Assembly: GCF_022376445.1 (NCBI RefSeq)
Contig: NW_025955027.1
Location: 1-64,000 of the forward strand
Length of the DNA stretch: 64,000 nucleotides
Reading direction: 5' to 3'
DNA from: Fomitopsis serialis
Lineage: Eukaryota; Basidiomycota; Agaricomycetes; Polyporales; Fomitopsidaceae
Of the stretch, positions 59,571 through 64,000 are shown in pieces (within the stretch, counting starts at the first letter, position 1; each line of letters begins with the position of its first letter). The position numbers and the translations under genes were made by a program. The notes beneath the pieces were generated by a model. That model was not told the origin of the DNA, made no database searches, and was given only the letters and a program-made list of their open reading frames with translations.

Positions 59571-61046
59571 TGCATGATATCGGTTCGCCTTGTCCGGTCT
59601 AGATGTGTGCGGTGTAGGTTGTAGGTCGCGTTGCGTGCCCGATAGCTGGGACTATACCCAAGAGAAAACGAGTGCATCGCGGTACGGTTTTTGACTTCCT
59701 GGTGTCTTCCTCGATGTCCCGCCCCCGTTGGACTGCCTGCATGTCGATGCATGCGCTGGCTACACGCTCTGGGAGCACCTCATCAGCATCGCCTATCCGC
59801 TCATTGGCGGGATGCAGAGGTGCAGTCACCTTTGCAACACTGTGCGTATATTCTGGAAGGCGATTTGTACACTCCTTCGGCCTTCTTCGCCATCCGTGAT
59901 CCTGGTGACACCGCCACAGTCGTTCATGCAGGTGTCTGACATCGGTTCCTGCACAACAACGGCGACCGCCCTGGAAACGCATGCTTTCGTTGGTTCAAAA
60001 ATAGCTTTCTGCTCCGTGTTTCACGTTTTTGACTTTGTGCCACTCAGTTAGTTCAACGTATCGTGCAGTTGACGTTGATGCCGATGGACTCAGACAACAC
60101 GATTCGGCGGACTCTTTACGACCTCTCTTTCGTAATGCTTACCAGGGCTTTCCAGCTCGCTTTCTCTCTTCCCTTCAGCGCAGATACACAACGTAGCCGA
60201 TGAGTCAAATGGTATGCATGTGTCACAGATCATCGAGAACTGACGAACTGATGTACGGTAGGCTGTTGATGGTATGCAGTCAAGATGGCGTATAGCGTGG
60301 ACTTGTTGACTTTTACTGCATCAAGGACTCCAGCGCGACTCGGAGCCGATGCCATCTTTGAAACTCAGGCGGTCGGAAGACATGTCAGGTATTGTCAGCA
60401 CTGCTTGACTACTGTTAGGAGAACTCCCTCTTCTGACGCTGCATACCCTTAGGGCTGAGTCCATTGCATTGAGTCGCTATGCAATCTGAGCAAGAGACGG
60501 ACGTGAGTAATATTTACGGGTCACGTATGCTAGTTATATGTAGCTGCCTGTTGAACTGGTTGCGACGAGAAGCTGTGCAACGACTGGCATTTCTCACCAT
60601 AGTATTGATACCCCTAGGTCAACAGATAGTCGGATTCTGTATGATCATGACAGTTCAGGGTATGGACGCCCGCGTTGACATTCCTACTGACTTGTGCACA
60701 GCGCCGTCAACGTGTTCAAGCTGAAAATAGACTGGGTTCGCGATGAACACGCTTCGGGAAACTGATGAAGAATTCTCCTGTGTACAGCATCGAGATCTGG
60801 CACTGGCTTAAATTCGGATGCATCGCAAACGAGGTTCTTTCAGCTCACCACATTCGTTCCTTCTCTTTTGAGCTCACTTTCCTTTGTGTAGGCGCTGGTC
60901 GGCAAGTTCATTCATTCGCTCTCATCGCAAATGCAAACTGATTCATGTCATTGGCAGCCCTCGTTCTATCTGCTCTCGTTGGCGTCATTAACGATCCCCA
61001 TCCCATCCTAATTGTCGAAACCTTCTCGTAATCGCTCGACGTCAAC
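59571..61046. other. Long intergenic stretch
   Basis: About 1.5 kb without a gene I can support. Open frames at 59600-60050 overlap on both strands without family similarity. Confidence 0.45.
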
Positions 61047-61797
61047 ATGCACGCCTCCGCTCTTCTCTACACGGTTCTTCTTGTCGCCTCTGCAGCGACT
61101 CTCTCTGCTCGCCCGATCTTCTCTGGTCCTGTCCCGTAAGCATCCATGTCTGACATCCTACAGACATGTTGACTCGTCTCACCGTCATCTCATTCATTTG
61201 CACAGGACAAACGCCGAGAGGATCGTGTCGCCTTCCCCGGCTGAAGATCATGACGCCAACGCGCATCTGTCTCACGCCCATAGCAGTGCCCACGAACGTC
61301 ACCATGGACCGTACGCTCACGCTTATACGTTGCACCATAGTGTTGGTCCACACGGCGAGCGTCGTCGCCCCCTCGCACTTGCTGGACAATCGCATTCCAG
61401 CAGCGAAGACGTCGGACTGCACTTCCACGCGCCGGCTGTCCATGATGCCCTTAGCGCTGCCGTTCATCACGCTCGTGCTGTGGAAGACATGGATCTACTC
61501 CCCCGAAGACTCGAGGCGCGTAAGAAGGAGCCCAAGAAGGAGCCACCCAAAAAGGCCGCTCCTGCGAAACCGAAGCCCGCAAAGAAGAAGCACCACGTCA
61601 ACTGGAAGAAGGTCGGCAGCACCGCCGCTACCGTTGCTGGAGATGTGGGCAAATTCTTCCTGCACTTGTTACGTCGCGAGGATCCGGAGCTCTTCGCACG
61701 TCTGCTCGATCACGATGAGGAGTTGATGGCAAGAGAGGATCTGGTGGAGCTCTTGAGACGCAGTGGTGGTGATATGGTTCTAGACCGCCTGTACTAG
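61047..61797 (+). CDS. Secreted His-rich, Lys-rich protein
   Basis: No family recognised. The start MHASALLYTVLLVASAATLS is a clear signal peptide with a likely cleavage near SAR/P. One intron follows the signal exon (about 61138-61205). The mature part is rich in His (HLSHAHSSAHERHHGPYAHA), then has dibasic sites (RRR, RR) and a strongly basic hinge (KKEPKKEPPKKAAPAKPKPA). The C-terminus is amphipathic (FFLHLLRREDPELFARLLDH) and ends DRLY. Kex2-type sites could split it into peptides. Metal binding by the His-rich part is possible; both are inference. Confidence 0.7.
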
Positions 61798-62306
61798 AGC
61801 ATCTTGGGACTAGGATGTTGTTTCGTGGAGTCAGCTTTGTCTAGCCTCTTGAACAAATGGCGGTATGTTCCGCCCAATTTGCGTTTCTTGAGACTTAGTG
61901 ACTTCAGAACACACGTTCACAGCTAAGTCCACAACGTTGGGCCCCGCACAAAAGGTGCGTATAGGAGCGGAGGTCATCAAACGTTGGCATTCGGTGATCC
62001 GGACACTGTGCCGCTCAACCTGGGCCGACGTACCTAAGGTCGCGGCTGCCTGGCTCAGCCTTGCCGTCGAATCCCGCCACGTCCGGGAGCCGCTTACTAC
62101 ACATAACTTGTCAATCGCCGCTCGTCGAGGGCGAGTTTGCGCGGCCTAATCCGACATTAGCGGAGGTCATCCAGGCATCCGTCATGCGAGCCATTAAACG
62201 TCTGCTTCGATGCGAAAGAAATCCCGAACCAATCCATATATACCTCGGAGACATGGACTCGCTCTTGCTCAACTAACTCGCTCTTGCTCCACCCCACCAC
62301 CAAGAC
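61798..62306. other. Intergenic upstream of Fe-ADH-type gene
   Basis: No supported gene. The start of the next gene is preceded by a CT-rich stretch just before the ATG, typical of fungal promoters. Confidence 0.45.
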
Positions 62307-63693
62307 ATGGCCCGAGTAAGACAATTCCGCATTCCCCAGTTCGAAAGCGCAGAGCGCAAGGGCCGTGACGCTGTGTTCGGTGCAGACTACGTCAGCGCAG
62401 TAACCGAGGAGGTCAACAAGCTGGGATGTTCCAAGGTGTACCTCGTCGCGTCGACGAGCTTGAACGCGCAGACGGATGCGGTCAAGAGACTGGAGGAGGC
62501 GCTTGGCAACAAACTGTGCGGAAAGAAGATCGGTGTGAAGAGCCACACGCCGTACGACGAGGTGCTCCAGATCGCGAAGGAGACGAAGGAGAAGGGCGCC
62601 GACATGATCGTGACGCTAGGAAGCAGCTCGTACAGTGATGCGGGGAAGGCCGCCCTAGTGAGTGTCGATTATGTGCGCGCGGACGAAACGCTCTCTGATT
62701 TACTTATATACATCGTTTCAGCTCATTCACGCCTCGCTTCCCGTTGACAAAATGGATGTTGACTCTATGGAGTCTCTCAACGCTGGACATGCAGACGACA
62801 AAACAGGCTGGGCAATGAGCTCGCCGGCGACCGTCAAAGAACCGACTCTCAAGCTCATATGCGTGCCTGCCTCTCTTTCGGCGGCGGAGTGGAACGAAAT
62901 CAGCGGCTGTACGAACCCGATCACTCGCAAGAAACAGCACTTCTCCCACCCCGCCGGTGCACCGAACCTCATTGTGCTCGACCCGCAGCTCGCGCTCACG
63001 ACCCCACTGCACCTCTGGCTTAGCACGGGCGTACGTGCGGTGGACCACTGCGTCGAGACGCTCTGCACGGACAGAAGCAGCGCCGAGGTCAAGGACGCCG
63101 CGGAGGAGGGCTTGAGGGCTCTCACGGAGGGGCTGTTGAAGTGTAAGGAGGACGAGAAAGATGTCGCCGCGCGTGCTGAATGCCAGATCGGCTCGTGGAA
63201 GGCGGCGCGGAATATCCTATCCAAAGTCCCACTGGGTGCGTCGCACGCGATAACGCATCAGGTAAGTTTGGGCTTGCATACTGCATGCGAGGTCCCTACT
63301 AAGCCATGCAATTGAATGTAGCTGGGCGCATTTTGCGGTATACCACACGGCATAACCTCCTGCATCATGCTCTCTCCGGTGCTGAAGTACAACGCGGCGC
63401 ACTCTCCGTGGAACGCACAGCTGCAAAAGCGGGTCTCAGCGATCTTCTGGTCCGCTATACCGGACACCTTTGTCCGGGCAGGATTGGAAGAAGCTCAGGC
63501 TGACGCCGGAGACCTCGTAAAGGCCTTCGTGCAGGCTCTGCAGTTCCCGACGACATTGACGGAGGTGGGTGTCGGCGAAGATGTATGGGACAACGTTGCA
63601 AAGGCGTCCCTGGAAGATGCGTGGGGAAAGACGAACCCTGTGCCGCTTGAAAGTGTTGAGCAGGTGAAGGAGATCCTCGCGATGGCCAAATGA
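62307..63693 (+). CDS. Iron-containing alcohol dehydrogenase / maleylacetate reductase-type
   Basis: NAD(P)-dependent, iron-binding dehydrogenase of the Fe-ADH superfamily, in the branch that includes maleylacetate reductase (catechol and aromatic breakdown). Start MARVRQFRIPQFESAERKGR. The Rossmann-like N-domain has MIVTLGSSSYSDAGKAALIH, a variant of the GGSxxD loop. Metal-ligand regions in the helical C-domain are LSTGVRAVDHCVETLC and GASHAITHQLGAFCGIPHGI, with His residues spaced as in the family. Two introns lie at about 62656-62721 and 63262-63320. It ends EQVKEILAMAK. The exact substrate is not determinable. Confidence 0.88.
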
Positions 63694-64000
63694 TTGACGA
63701 GTCCTGGCCCGTCACCGCGTCATCATGATTACATACCCTTTATTCTTCTTTTTCTCGCCCGTTTCTCTGCATCGCTGAATGAGTCTCTCAACAGACTCTT
63801 ACGATACGATACCCTACGCGCAAACTCGTCGACGTCCCGCCCGCGCTCTTCTGCTATCTCTCTCGCTCTGCTGTGCTTTCAGAATCTCGCGTGTGTATTT
63901 GTACTGGGCCGCGTCGCCCTGCTCTCTGTTGAATTGCCTCTCCCCGAGTTCTCTCCTCTCGCGTCTTTGACTCCGGCACTTTTGCGCGACAAGAGGGTTC

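Noticed and set aside
59599..60051. Open frames on both strands downstream of SPC1
   Set aside because: No recognisable motif, mutually overlapping, no consistent splice pattern.

Overview
The window comes from a filamentous basidiomycete, most likely an Agaricomycete. Coding regions are GC-rich and cut by many introns of about 45-65 nt with GT..AG ends. The recognisable genes (Argonaute, Ste24, Prp46/PRL1, TFIIS, a Kin1/MARK-type kinase, Atg22, SUMO, a signal peptidase subunit) are fungal, and the mobile-element protein families are ones that are multicopy in mushroom-forming fungi. Assignment to an order or genus is not possible from this sequence alone.

Layout. 1-2181 holds no gene I can support. 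2182-21580 is a large composite DNA transposon of about 19.4 kb with 47-bp imperfect terminal inverted repeats. It encodes a KDZ-superfamily (Kyakuja-Dileera-Zisupton) transposase with a CxC2 zinc cluster, a TET/JBP-type 2-oxoglutarate dioxygenase, and four or five cargo genes I cannot name. Just inside the two ends lie two unrelated-looking satellites (76-bp and 73-75-bp units). They share one 16-bp core in inverted orientation, as expected of subterminal transposase-binding arrays. Two more arrays of about 25-bp units lie between its genes.

24050-32888 is a second, 8.8-kb DNA transposon with perfect 12-bp TIRs and a TA target duplication. It carries a DDE-like transposase with a C2H2 finger, a companion protein and a small coiled-coil ORF. 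It sits inside a short-chain dehydrogenase/reductase (SDR) gene and interrupts the catalytic tyrosine codon. Removing the element and one TA leaves the Y-x-x-x-K motif in frame.

34.4-64 kb is ordinary euchromatin: Argonaute; an unnamed disordered protein; Ste24 CAAX protease; Prp46/PRL1 splicing factor; TFIIS; a Kin1/PAR-1-type kinase with KA1 domain; a mitochondrial carrier; Atg22; SUMO; a beta-trefoil (ricin-B-like) lectin; signal peptidase subunit SPC1; a His-rich secreted protein; and an iron-dependent alcohol dehydrogenase/maleylacetate-reductase-type enzyme.

How they work together (inference). The first element carries both a cut-and-paste transposase and a DNA-base-oxidising enzyme, beside very CpG-rich terminal arrays. 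This suggests an element that can edit the methylation state of its own ends. KDZ transposons with TET/JBP genes have been described in fungi as a class; the paired satellites with a shared core are the part I have not seen described.

Caution on quality. Several otherwise intact genes, both host genes and transposon genes, contain single-base deletions in short homopolymer runs. This pattern looks more like sequencing error than decay, so frameshifts reported here should not be read as pseudogenisation without read-level checks.
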